Of a stretch of DNA of 32,917 nucleotides, positions 8,054-16,500 are shown piece by piece; position 1 is the stretch's first letter, and every line of letters begins with the position of its first letter. The translations under genes were made by a program, and so were the position numbers. A model generated the notes under the pieces. It saw only the letters and a list, made by a program, of their open reading frames with translations, was not told the DNA's origin and searched no databases. Source of the stretch: Clostridiales bacterium UBA3758 (GTDB lineage Bacteria > Bacillota > Clostridia > Oscillospirales > Oscillospiraceae); assembly GCA_002371675.1 (NCBI GenBank), contig DFGE01000012.1:1-32917 (forward strand), written 5' to 3'.

Positions 8054-8125
8054 CCTTCGATAGTCCGGTCATTTACGGCGTCCGGGTAGAAACTTCAAAT
8101 CCATATCATTTGCTTATATCGACGG
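8054..8125 (-). ncRNA. Purine riboswitch aptamer, guanine/hypoxanthine class
   Basis: All hallmarks of the purine aptamer are present on the minus strand: P1 CCGTCGATA (8117-8125) with TATCGAAGG (8054-8062), one G-A mismatch; P2 CAAAT/ATTTG closing the 7-nt loop GATATGG; J2/3 containing GTTTCTAC; P3 closing the loop CCGTAAA; and J3/1 ACTA. The ligand-reading pyrimidine equivalent to position 74 of the Bacillus xpt aptamer is C, which specifies guanine/hypoxanthine rather than adenine. It lies about 170 nt before the BMP lipoprotein gene with a T-rich terminator between them, so guanine should shut the importer off. Established family; call made from motif and secondary structure by eye. Confidence 0.93.
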
Positions 8126-8147
8126 TGTATTCACTTGGGATGGACAA

Positions 8148-8176
8148 AGCATATCAGCAGCCGCGAAAAATGTCAA
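8148..8176 (-). promoter_or_regulatory. Promoter of the riboswitch-BMP transporter operon
   Basis: Minus strand: perfect TTGACA (8171-8176), 17-bp spacer, TATGCT (8148-8153). The predicted start near 8141 is about 15 nt before the aptamer. Confidence 0.85.
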
Positions 8177-8179
8177 GAA

Positions 8180-8386
8180 AAAAATTGGACAGTTTCAACA
8201 TTTTTTGATTTCAATTTTTGTACAAAAAAGCAAAAACATTCGGATATCAGCCCGATACCGCAAGAAAAGCCTGTTTTCTGCCGCCTGTGAGACCGTCCCA
8301 CGCCCTTTGCGGAGGCGTATGCCCCGGCAGACCGCCGCCGGATACCCGCCCGGGCCGGCAGACGAGGCGCGCGGCTGCGCGGACGA
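8180..8386. other. Intergenic stretch with no gene recognised
   Basis: About 200 bases between the BMP operon promoter and the hairpin behind xpt. The part near the promoter is A/T-rich with poly-A/T runs. On the minus strand CGGTATC...GATATCCG (about 8240-8260) can form a small hairpin followed by GTTTTTGCTTTTTT, which could be a second terminator for xpt read-through. The GC-rich part (8290-8380) shows short inverted repeats but no known RNA motif or coding sequence that I can support. Confidence 0.35.
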
Positions 8387-8415
8387 CAAAGCCGGGGCGT
8401 GTTCCCCCGGCTTTG
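8387..8415 (-). terminator. Hairpin downstream of xpt
   Basis: 11-bp perfect stem (8387-8397 with 8405-8415), 7-nt loop, about 30 nt after the xpt stop codon. There is no T tract after it on either strand, so it may be a 3'-end stabiliser or an imperfect terminator. Confidence 0.5.
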
Positions 8416-8446
8416 CATATGGCGTTATCGTTCCCTGCAGGACGGC

Positions 8447-9025
8447 TCAATCGTCGCAGAAGACGATGCCGCCCTCGTCGTCCATCGACGCGACGCGCGC
8501 GAGAGATTCCACGCGCAGACCGTCCTCGCGCAGCTTGTCGCCGCCGCCCTGGAAGGCCTTCTCTACGGCGATGCCCGCGCCGACGACCCTGCCGCCCGCC
8601 TGCTCGACGAGCGCCTTGAGCCCCACGAGCGCCGCGCCGGTGGCGAGAAAGTCATCCACGATCAGCACGCGGTCCTCCGGGTGCAGGTATTCCTTCGACA
8701 CCACGACGGTGTTGACGTTGCCGTGCGTAAAGGAGGGCACCTCCACCGAGAAGAGCTCGTCGGAGATGTTGCGGGTCTTGCTCTTCTTGGCAAAGACGAC
8801 GGGGCAGCCGAATTCTAGCCCCGCCATCACGGCCATGGCGATGCCGGAGGCCTCGATGGTGAGCACCTTATTCACGCCAGCGTCCGCGAAGAGCCGCCCG
8901 AATTCCTGCGCCATCTCGCGCAGAAGCATGGGGTCGATCTGGTGGTTGAGAAAACTGTCTACCTTGAGGATCCCGCCGGGGAGCACCTTGCCGTCGCTGC
9001 GGATGCGCTGCTTGAGAAGTTCCAT
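8447..9025 (-). CDS. xpt: Xanthine phosphoribosyltransferase
   Basis: 192-residue cytoplasmic type I phosphoribosyltransferase that converts xanthine plus PRPP to XMP in purine salvage. Length matches Bacillus Xpt (194). The N-terminus MELLKQRI...LKVDSFLNHQIDP is diagnostic of Xpt. The PRPP-binding loop LIVDDFLATGAAL is at residues 121-133, and the hood and ASGIAMA segments also match. The start is ATG 9025 with GGAGG 8 nt upstream. The upstream in-frame extension crosses the promoter and is not used. It has its own consensus promoter and no riboswitch of its own; the guanine riboswitch lies instead downstream, on the adjacent purine importer operon. The pair form a purine salvage block. Confidence 0.95.
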   Translation of the reverse strand: MELLKQRIRSDGKVLPGGILKVDSFLNHQIDPMLLREMAQEFGRLFADAGVNKVLTIEASGIAMAVMAGLEFGCPVVFAKKSKTRNISDELFSVEVPSFTHGNVNTVVVSKEYLHPEDRVLIVDDFLATGAALVGLKALVEQAGGRVVGAGIAVEKAFQGGGDKLREDGLRVESLARVASMDDEGGIVFCDD

Positions 9026-9071
9026 CGCTGTTTCCTCCCGAAGTATCATATAATGTTGAGAAAGCACCCGC

Positions 9072-9100
9072 AGTATAACCGCCGCGGGGGCCGCTGTCAA
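9072..9100 (-). promoter_or_regulatory. Consensus promoter of xpt
   Basis: Minus strand: TTGACA (9095-9100), 17-bp spacer, TATACT (9072-9077), giving a ~40-nt leader. Its -35 box lies 6 bp from the left arm of the palindrome at 9107-9270. Confidence 0.85.
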
Positions 9101-9106
9101 TGCTGT

Positions 9107-9270
9107 AATACTATTATCTAATAGAAACCAGACAATCTTTGCGGCAGGATTTGCGCCATGCTTCGTTAATCGTCCTTGACAATACACAAAGTATTCCCTG
9201 CGGACGATGCCTCGCCTGACACAAATCCATCTCGCAAATCTTTGTCTACTTCTTATCAGATAATAGTATA
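9107..9270. repeat. ~164-bp imperfect palindrome between rpmB and xpt
   Basis: The two ends are inverted copies: ATACTATTATCT (9108-9119) against AGATAATAGTAT (9258-9269). Further matching blocks follow inward in the same order on both arms: AGACAA, TTTGCG, GGATTTG, CGTCC (9171-9175 with 9202-9206) and AATAC/GTATT (9181-9185 with 9191-9195). All pairs share a centre near 9188. No protein is encoded. It fills the space between the rpmB terminator and the xpt -35 box. It may be a MITE-like insertion (TA dinucleotides flank the CTATTATCT ends), a long RNA hairpin or a regulator target. Confidence 0.75.
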
Positions 9271-9276
9271 ATACCG

Positions 9277-9308
9277 AAAAAAGCCCGTTGTACAGTGTAC
9301 AACAGGCT
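9277..9308 (-). terminator. rpmB intrinsic terminator
   Basis: Minus strand 12-bp stem (9297-9308 with 9282-9293, one G-U pair), 3-nt loop, then TTTTTT. It lies 20 nt after the rpmB stop codon. Confidence 0.93.
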
Positions 9309-9328
9309 GTTTTCGGGTAATTCTTCAA

Positions 9329-9517
9329 TTACACAGCGCGGGTGACCTTGCCGCTGCGGAGGCAGCGGGTGCAGACGTAAACATGCTGAGGGGTCCCGTC
9401 CACGATGGCCTTGACGCGCTTCACGTTCGGCTTCCAGGTACGGTTGGAGCGCCGATGGGAATGGCTGACTTTGATACCGAAAGCCATGTCCTTGTCGCAG
9501 AACTGGCACTTTGCCAT
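9329..9517 (-). CDS. rpmB: 50S ribosomal protein L28
   Basis: 62-residue L28 protein of the large ribosomal subunit. The N-terminus MAKCQFCDKDMAFGIKVSHSH and the RTWKPN motif are diagnostic. It is the zinc-binding (C+) form, with Cys4/Cys7 and Cys49/Cys52 (CTRC). The ATG at 9517 follows a near-perfect anti-16S match, AAGGAGGTG. Monocistronic, with its own promoter (9572-9600) and terminator, divergent from hprK. Confidence 0.97.
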   Translation of the reverse strand: MAKCQFCDKDMAFGIKVSHSHRRSNRTWKPNVKRVKAIVDGTPQHVYVCTRCLRSGKVTRAV

Positions 9518-9571
9518 TGGTTGAAGCACCTCCTTGCTCGTGTTATGCCGCTAAAAAAATGCAGCTTATAT

Positions 9572-9600
9572 ATAATAGCAGAGGAGCAACGGAAATGCAA
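9572..9600 (-). promoter_or_regulatory. Promoter of rpmB
   Basis: Minus strand TTGCAT (9595-9600), 17-bp spacer, TATTAT (9572-9577), about 55 nt before the rpmB start. Confidence 0.7.
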
Positions 9601-9665
9601 GCAATTTTTTCTTTTTTTCGCACATTTGCCGGGAAAGAATTCCACACCCGGCTGCGTGGAAAGCC

Positions 9666-9694
9666 TTGCCAAACGGGAAGAATGGCTGTAAAAT
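9666..9694 (+). promoter_or_regulatory. Promoter of the hprK operon
   Basis: TTGCCA (9666-9671), 17-bp spacer, TAAAAT (9689-9694), about 35 nt before hprK. Confidence 0.72.
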
Positions 9695-9728
9695 AGCAGC
9701 GAAGAACACTGCGCCGGAGGTACGCGCC

Positions 9729-10667
9729 ATGAGAAGCAAATACAGCGTCAAGCTCAAAACGATCGTGGAGGAGCACCATCTGAAGATCCTGCACAAGTCG
9801 AAGCACTATGAGGAGGCGGTGATCACCACCGCGGACGTCAACCGCCCCGCCATGCAGCTGACCGGCTTTTACAACTACTTTGACCCCAAGCGCCTGCAGA
9901 TCATCGGCCGCGTCGAGAGCGAATATCTCAACTCGCTCACCGCGAAGGAGAGGGAACGGGCTTATGACCGCTTCATGGCCTACGATCTGGCCGGCGTGGT
10001 CATCTGCCACGGCGTGACGCCCTCGCCCGAGTGCCTGGAGATGGCCGAAAAATATGACCGCGATCTCTTCTGGACCGGTAGGGACACCTCGGAATTCCAG
10101 GCGCGCATCATCCTCTCGCTGCACAACCATCTCGCCCCACGCGCGACGATCCACGGCGTGCTCGTGGAGATCTACGGCGAGGGCGTGCTCCTCGAGGGCG
10201 ACAGCGGCATCGGCAAGAGCGAGACTGCCCTGGAGCTCATCAAACGCGGCCACCGCCTGGTGGCGGACGACGCGGTGGAGATCAAGCGCGTGGCGGACAA
10301 CAGCCTCGTCGGCAGCGCGCCGGAGATCATCCGCTATTACATGGAGCTGCGCGGCATCGGCGTGATCAACGTGCGGCACATTTACGGCGTCGGCGCGGTC
10401 AAGCCGGAGACGAACGTCGACCTCGTGGTGCACATGGAGCACTGGGTCAACGGCAAGGCCTATGACCGCCTCGGCCTCGAGAGCGAGACAGAGGTCATCC
10501 TCGGCGTGACGGTGCCGCGCGTCACCATTCCCGTGACCCCCGGGCGCAATCTCGCTGTCATCCTGGAGCTGGCAGCCATGAACAACCGCCAGAAGAAGAT
10601 GGGCTTCAACGCGGCTGAGATGCTCGCCGCCGAGCATGATTACGCGGTCGATCAGGGGCTGCTGTAA
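9729..10667 (+). CDS. hprK: HPr kinase/phosphorylase
   Basis: 312-residue bifunctional enzyme that phosphorylates and dephosphorylates Ser46 of HPr, the switch for CcpA-type carbon catabolite control in Gram-positives. The N-terminal receiver-like domain is residues 1-130. The C-terminal kinase domain has the catalytic His142 (IHGV), P-loop GDSGIGKS (157-164), and DD180-181 in RLVADDAVEI. ATG 9729 has GGAGG 8 nt upstream; the in-frame TTG upstream at 9666 lies in the -35 box. It leads the hprK-murB-rapZ-whiA-dnaE operon with 15 nt to murB. Neither HPr nor Crh is in the window. Confidence 0.96.
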   Translation: MRSKYSVKLKTIVEEHHLKILHKSKHYEEAVITTADVNRPAMQLTGFYNYFDPKRLQIIGRVESEYLNSLTAKERERAYDRFMAYDLAGVVICHGVTPSPECLEMAEKYDRDLFWTGRDTSEFQARIILSLHNHLAPRATIHGVLVEIYGEGVLLEGDSGIGKSETALELIKRGHRLVADDAVEIKRVADNSLVGSAPEIIRYYMELRGIGVINVRHIYGVGAVKPETNVDLVVHMEHWVNGKAYDRLGLESETEVILGVTVPRVTIPVTPGRNLAVILELAAMNNRQKKMGFNAAEMLAAEHDYAVDQGLL

Positions 10668-10682
10668 GGATAGGAGTCTGAC

Positions 10683-11702
10683 ATGGAAAATCTGGAACTT
10701 GCCATTCAGGAGATCAAGCGCGCCCTGCCGGGCATGACGCTGCTGGAAAACGAGCCCATGAGCCGGCACACCTCCTTCCGCATCGGCGGAGCGGTGCGCG
10801 CCATCGCCGTGCCCTCGGACATGACAAGCCTCTCGCACATCTGCGATATCCTCAAGCAGCATGAGCTTGCGCCCTTCGTGCTCGGCAACGGCACGAACCT
10901 GCTCTGCCCGGACGAAGGTCTGCAGGACCTGCTCATGCTCTCCACCGAAAAGCTGCAGCGCCTCTATCTGCTGCCGGACGGCGCGATCTACGCCGAGGCC
11001 GGGGTCTCCCTCTCGCGCCTGGCCAGCTTCGCCCAGCAAAACGGCCTAAAGGGCCTGGAATTTGCCTCCGGCATCCCCGGCACGGTGGGCGGCGGCTGCT
11101 TCATCAACGCCGGCGCCTACGGCGGCGAACTCAAGGACGTGGTCGAGAGCGTTGTCTGCCTCTATGTCGGCGATCAGGGGCTCTATGAGGTCGCGGCCGC
11201 CAACTGTGAATTCGGTTACAGGCAGAGCTGGTTTTCCAAGCACGCCGGCGCGGTGATCCTCTCGGCAGTCTTCCGCCTCGAGGCGGGCGACCCGGAGGAG
11301 ATCGCTGCGAAGATGCGAGAGCTCAACGAGAAGCGGCGCGACAAGCAGCCGCTGGAGCTGCCCTCCGCCGGCAGCGCCTTCAAGCGCCCGGAGGGGCATT
11401 TCGCCGCCGCGCTCATCGACCAGTGCGGCCTCAAGGGCTACCGCAACGGCGGCGCGCAGGTGAGCGAGAAGCACGCGGGCTTTGTCGTGAACGTCGGCGG
11501 GGCGACCGCGCACGAGGTGTACGACCTCATGATGCATGTGCGCAACACCGTCTTCCGCGAGACCGGCGTCCAGCTCGAGCCGGAGGTCATCATCCTCCCG
11601 CCGGACTATAAGCTCGAGGATCACAGCCCCAATCCTATGCGCAACCGCGTCACGCTCAACGATCCCAACGCAGAAGAGAGCGGAAAGACGGCCGAGGAGT
11701 AA
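10683..11702 (+). CDS. murB: UDP-N-acetylenolpyruvoylglucosamine reductase
   Basis: 339-residue FAD flavoprotein that uses NADPH to reduce UDP-GlcNAc-enolpyruvate to UDP-MurNAc, the second committed step of peptidoglycan precursor synthesis. The FAD-binding half shows HTSFRIGG (residues ~29-36), GNGTNLL, and GIPGTVGGGCFINAGAYGGE. The catalytic serine lies in SAGSAFKRP (near 230) and the proton-shuttling Glu in LEPEVIIL (near 300). This is the short type II enzyme. A ~25-residue polar tail follows the conserved end. ATG 10683 has GGAG upstream. It is 15 nt behind hprK and 35 nt before rapZ, an arrangement common in Clostridia. Confidence 0.95.
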   Translation: MENLELAIQEIKRALPGMTLLENEPMSRHTSFRIGGAVRAIAVPSDMTSLSHICDILKQHELAPFVLGNGTNLLCPDEGLQDLLMLSTEKLQRLYLLPDGAIYAEAGVSLSRLASFAQQNGLKGLEFASGIPGTVGGGCFINAGAYGGELKDVVESVVCLYVGDQGLYEVAAANCEFGYRQSWFSKHAGAVILSAVFRLEAGDPEEIAAKMRELNEKRRDKQPLELPSAGSAFKRPEGHFAAALIDQCGLKGYRNGGAQVSEKHAGFVVNVGGATAHEVYDLMMHVRNTVFRETGVQLEPEVIILPPDYKLEDHSPNPMRNRVTLNDPNAEESGKTAEE

Positions 11703-11737
11703 GCGCCGCCCCTTCCTCTCATCAAGAAAGGAACAAC

Positions 11738-12595
11738 ATGGAATTTCTCATCATCACCGGACTCTCCGGCGCGGGCAAAAGCCGCGCGGCGGACGTGCTG
11801 GAGGATCTGGACTACTACTGTGTGGACAATATGCCCGTCGCACTGATCCCGCGCTTCGCCGAGCTCTGCCTCGACGCGCACGGCCGCTATGAGCGCGTCG
11901 CCCTGGTGACCGACGTGCGCGAGCGCGACGGCTTCGGGGAGCTGCTGAACACCCTGGACGACCTCGCGGATATGGACTGCGCCGTGCGCATCCTCTACAT
12001 GGACGCGGACGTGCGCACCCTCGTGCGGCGCTATAAGGAATCCCGCCGTCCGCACCCGCTCGCCGCGCCGGGGCTCTCCGTGGAGGACGCGGTCAAACGC
12101 GAGGAGGAGCTGCTCGCCCCCATCAAGGCGCGCGCGGATTACATCGTCAACAGCTCCAACCTCACCATCGGCATGCTGCAAAACCGCCTCTTCGAGCTCT
12201 TTGCCGAGAAGGGCAAGCGGCGCGAGATCCAGGTTACGGTCATGTCCTTCGGCTTCAAGCACGGCCTGCCCATCGACGCCGACCTGGTCTTCGACGTGCG
12301 CTTTCTCCCTAACCCCTTCTATGTGGAGGAGCTGCGCCCCCTCTCCGGCCTCGACCGGCCGGTCGCCGAGTTCGTGTTCGGCTACCCCCAGACCCGGAAG
12401 TTCATGGAGATGATCTCCGGGATGCTGGATTTCCTGCTGCCGCTCTATGTGGAGGAGGGCAAGGTCAACCTCACCATCGGCATCGGCTGCACCGGCGGGC
12501 GGCATCGGAGCGTCGCCATCGCCGCGGCGCTGCACGAATACCTGACGGCCAAGGGCGTCAATTCCGTGAACGTCAACCGCGACATCGAAAAATAA
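11738..12595 (+). CDS. rapZ: RapZ/YvcJ-family nucleotide-binding protein
   Basis: 285-residue P-loop protein of the RapZ (YvcJ) family. Members bind ATP/GTP; the E. coli protein is an RNase adaptor controlling GlmS-directed small RNA decay, and the Bacillus protein affects competence. Walker A GLSGAGKS is at residues 8-15, and the C-terminal domain carries the diagnostic SFGFKHGLP, DVRFLPNPF and GIGCTGGRHRSV motifs. ATG 11738 is preceded by AAAGGA. It lies in the hprK-murB-rapZ-whiA operon, 15 nt before whiA. In most relatives yvcK separates rapZ and whiA; here there is no room for it. Confidence 0.96.
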   Translation: MEFLIITGLSGAGKSRAADVLEDLDYYCVDNMPVALIPRFAELCLDAHGRYERVALVTDVRERDGFGELLNTLDDLADMDCAVRILYMDADVRTLVRRYKESRRPHPLAAPGLSVEDAVKREEELLAPIKARADYIVNSSNLTIGMLQNRLFELFAEKGKRREIQVTVMSFGFKHGLPIDADLVFDVRFLPNPFYVEELRPLSGLDRPVAEFVFGYPQTRKFMEMISGMLDFLLPLYVEEGKVNLTIGIGCTGGRHRSVAIAAALHEYLTAKGVNSVNVNRDIEK

Positions 12596-12610
12596 CAGAG
12601 GAGCGATCCC

Positions 12611-13531
12611 ATGTCCTTTTCCTCCGACGCCAAGGCGGAGCTCTGCTCGCTTCGCCCGGATAAAAAAAGCACCGCCCTCGCCGAGAGCTACGGCGTGCTG
12701 CTCTACTGCCACAGCTTCACCGCCCGCGAGCTGCGCATCATCACCGCAAGCCCCGATTTTGCCCAGCGCCTGCCGCGGCTGTTCCGCCGCGCCTTCGGCC
12801 TGGACTTCGACCTGCTGCCCTCCGAGGAGGGGAGCGGGAAAAAGAGCTTCGCCGTGACGGACGGGGAAAAGCTGCGGCAGATCTTCGCCGCCTTCGGCGC
12901 GGAGAAGGACAGCCTGCTGAGCCACCATGTCAACTTCGGTATCCTCGAGGAGCCGGGCTGCATGGAGGCCTTCATCCGCGGCGCCTTCCTCGCCGGCGGC
13001 AGCGTGACCGACCCGGAAAAGCGCTACCATCTGGAGCTCGCCACCGCGCATCAGAACGTGAGCCGTGAGACCGTTCCGGTGCTGATGGATCTCGGCTTCG
13101 AGCCGCGGGAGACGCAGCGCGGCGGCAGCGCCCTGCTGTATTTCAAAAAGGCGGACGTGATCGCGGATTTCTTCACCTGCATCGGCGCGCCGGTCACGGC
13201 CATGAACGTGATGACCGCCAAGGTGGACAAGGAGATGCGCAACAAGGTCACGCGCCTCATCAACTGCGACAGCGCCAACGCGGACAAGACCGTTGCCGCC
13301 GCCCAGGAGCAGATCGACGCGATCCACTCCCTTGCCAGGGCGCTCGGCGGGCTCGGCGAGCTGCCGGACGCACTGCGGGACGCGGCTCTGCTGCGGATCA
13401 CGAACCCCGAGGCGAGCCTGGCAGATCTCGCGAAGCTCTCCAGCCCGCCCGTCAGCAAGAGCTGCCTGAGCCACCGGCTCAAAAAGATCCAGGAGCTCGC
13501 CGCGCAGGCAGAGGAAGAGGAGCAGACCTGA
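12611..13531 (+). CDS. whiA: DNA-binding protein WhiA
   Basis: 306-residue WhiA, a homing-endonuclease-derived DNA-binding protein linked to sporulation in actinomycetes and to division and chromosome segregation in Firmicutes. The N-terminal LAGLIDADG-like domain shows FIRGAFLAGGSVTDPEKRYHLE (residues ~121-142). The C-terminal helix-turn-helix covers about 215-295, with INCDSANADKT and SKSCLSHRLKKI. ATG 12611 has GAGGAG about 8 nt upstream. It is tightly spaced behind rapZ (15 nt) and 65 nt before dnaE. That gap holds a small CCCGCGC/GCGCGGG hairpin (13549-13563) without a T tract. Confidence 0.95.
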   Translation: MSFSSDAKAELCSLRPDKKSTALAESYGVLLYCHSFTARELRIITASPDFAQRLPRLFRRAFGLDFDLLPSEEGSGKKSFAVTDGEKLRQIFAAFGAEKDSLLSHHVNFGILEEPGCMEAFIRGAFLAGGSVTDPEKRYHLELATAHQNVSRETVPVLMDLGFEPRETQRGGSALLYFKKADVIADFFTCIGAPVTAMNVMTAKVDKEMRNKVTRLINCDSANADKTVAAAQEQIDAIHSLARALGGLGELPDALRDAALLRITNPEASLADLAKLSSPPVSKSCLSHRLKKIQELAAQAEEEEQT

Positions 13532-13596
13532 CGCGGAATGCGTCACCGCCCGCGCAGCGCGGGAGCATAGCACAGCCTACCGAAGGGAGAGAGACC

Positions 13597-16500
13597 ATGG
13601 CCTTCGTGCATTTACATGTCCATACCGAATATTCCCTGCTCGACGGCGCCTGCCGCATCGACAGGGTTGCCAAGCGCGCCAGGGAGCTGGGGCAGACCGC
13701 CCTCGCCGTCACCGACCACGGGGTCATGTACGGCGCGGTGAACTTCTATAAGGCCTGCGTCGCCGAGGGGATCAAGCCCATCATCGGCTGCGAGGTCTAT
13801 GTCGCCCCGCGCGGCCGCACGCAGAAGGAGCACGGCCTGGACAACAACTACTCCCACCTCATCCTCCTCTGCCGCAACGAGACCGGCTACCGCAACCTCT
13901 GCTATCTGGTCTCCCAGGGCTTCGTCGAGGGCTTTTACATCCGGCCCCGCATCGACTGGGAGCTCCTCGCCGAGCACGCCGAGGGGCTGATCTGCCTGTC
14001 CGGCTGCCTCGCGGGCGAGATCCCGCAGGCGCTGATCCACAACGAATACGAGCGCGCCAAAAAGCGCGCCCTCATGCTGCGGGAGACCTTCGGCGAGGAG
14101 AACTTCTATCTCGAGATCCAGGATCACGGCATCCAGGAGGAGAAGCGCGCCGCGCGCGAGCTCATCCGCCTCCACCGTGACACCGGCATCCCCCTCGCGC
14201 TCACCAACGACGCGCACTATGTCGAGAAATCCGACGCCGCCGCGCAGGACGTGCTGCTGTGCATCCAGACCGGCAAGACCCTCGAGGAGCCCAACCGCAT
14301 GCGCTTCGAGACGCAGGAGTTCTACCTCAAGAGCGAGGAGGAGATGCGCGCGCTCTTCCCCGAATACCCCGAGGCCGCGGACAACACCGCGAAGATCGCC
14401 GCGCGCTGCAGCTACGATTTCGAGTTCGGCCACTACCATCTGCCGCGCTTCAAGCTCCCCGCCGGGGAGACCGACAGCGACGCCTATCTCCGCCGCCTCT
14501 GTGAGCGGGGCTTTGCCGAGCGCTTTGCCGGCCGGCCGGAGGTGCATGCGCAGCTGGAATACGAGCTCGGCGTAATCGAGCGCATGGGCTTTGTGGATTA
14601 CTTCCTCATCGTACAGGACTTCATCAACTACGCCAAGCGCAGCGGCATCCCCGTCGGCCCCGGCCGCGGCAGCGCGGCGGGCAGCGTCGTGAGCTACTGC
14701 CTGCACATCACCGACGTCGACCCCGTCAAGTACAGCCTCTTCTTCGAGCGCTTCCTCAATCCCGAGCGCGTCTCCATGCCCGATATCGACGTGGACTTCT
14801 GCGTCAATCGCCGCGGCGAGGTCATCGACTATGTCAACCGCCTCTACGGCTCGGATCACGTGGCGCAGATCGTCACCTTCGGCACCATGGCGGCCCGCGC
14901 CGCCGTGCGCGACGTGGGGCGCGTGCTGAACATGAGCTACGCCGAGACCGACGCGGTCGCCAAGCAGGTGCCGAGCGGGCCGGGCGCGCTGAACATGACG
15001 CTCGAGGAGGCGTTGCGCCTCTCCAAGCCCCTGCGCGAGATGACCGAGAGCGACCCCAAGGTCAAGCGCCTGATCGACACGGCGCGGGCCCTCGAGGGCA
15101 TGCCGCGCCACGCCTCCACCCACGCCGCCGGCGTCGTCATCACGGAAAAGCCCGTGTACGAGTATGTGCCGCTGGCGAAAAACGACGAATCCGTGGTCTG
15201 CCAGTACCAGATGACCACGCTCGAGGAGCTGGGGCTGCTGAAAATGGACTTCCTCGGCCTGCGGAACCTCACGGTTCTGGAGGACGCGGCCAAGCTGGTG
15301 CGCAAAAAGCAGCCCGGATTCCGGGTGGAGGATCTGCCCGAGGACGACAGCGAGACCTTTGAGATGCTCGCCCAGGGCAGGACGAGCGGCGTGTTCCAGC
15401 TTGAAAGCGCCGGCATGACGGCCGTCTGCACCGGCATCAAGGCCAAGAGCATCGAGGATATCACGGCTATCATCGCCCTCTACCGCCCCGGCCCCATGGA
15501 CTCCATCCCGCGCTTCATCGAGTGGTCGCAGCACCCGGAGAAGATCACCTACAAGCACGAGAGCCTGCGGCCGATCCTCGCCGTCACCTACGGCTGCATC
15601 GTCTACCAGGAGCAGGTCATTGAGATCTTCCGCTCTCTGGCGGGCTTTTCTCTCGGACAGGCGGACAACATCCGCCGCGCCATGTCCAAGAAAAAGCACA
15701 AGGTCATCGACGCCGAGCGCGTCGCCTTCGTGCACGGCGATCCCGAGCGCGGCATCGACGGCGCCATGAAGCGCGGCATCCCGGAGGCCGTTGCCAACAG
15801 CATCTACGACGAGATCCTGGACTTCGCGAGCTATGCCTTCAACAAGGCGCACGCCGTGAGCTATGCCATCGTCGTCTACCGCACGGCCTATATGAAGCGC
15901 CACTATCCGCAGGAGTACATGGCTGCGCTGCTGACCTCCATCCTCGACAACAGCACCAAGGTCGCCGAGTATATCGCCGCCTGCCGCGAGATCGGGATCC
16001 GCCTCCTGCCTCCGGACGTCAATGAGTCCGACGCCGACTTCACCGTTGCCGGGGAGAATCTTCGCTTCGGCCTGGCCGCCATCAAGGGCATCGGCTGGGG
16101 AGCGATCGAGGGCCTGGTGTCCGAGCGCGCGAAGAACGGTCCCTTCCGGGACTTTCAGGACTTCTGCCGCCGCGTCTCCGGCACCGACCTCAACCGCCGC
16201 GCGATCGAAAACCTGATCCGCGCCGGAGCCTTTGACAGCATGGGCTGCAAGCGCCGCGCGCTGCTGCAGGTCTACGAGGGCGTGCTCGAGGGTATCGCCC
16301 GCGCCGAAAAGGACAACATCTCCGGCCAGCTGGATCTGTTTGGGGACTTCGACGACAGCGGCGAGGAGAGCGCTCCCGCGCTGGTGCTGCCGGACGTGGA
16401 GGAATTCCCGCGCCGCGAGCTGATGAGCATGGAAAAAGAGGTGACCGGGCTCTATCTGAGCGGTCACCCCATGGACGAATACCGCGAAACGGCAAAGCGT

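Noticed and set aside
8205..9053. Plus-strand frame opposite xpt
   Set aside because: Shadow of xpt in another frame, with no start signal and no family resemblance.
9026..9276. Second purine riboswitch upstream of xpt
   Set aside because: GGTTTCTATTAG superficially resembles J2/3, but TATAA, GATATGG and CCGTAAA are missing, and a consensus promoter lies downstream of the region, so it would not be in the main xpt leader.
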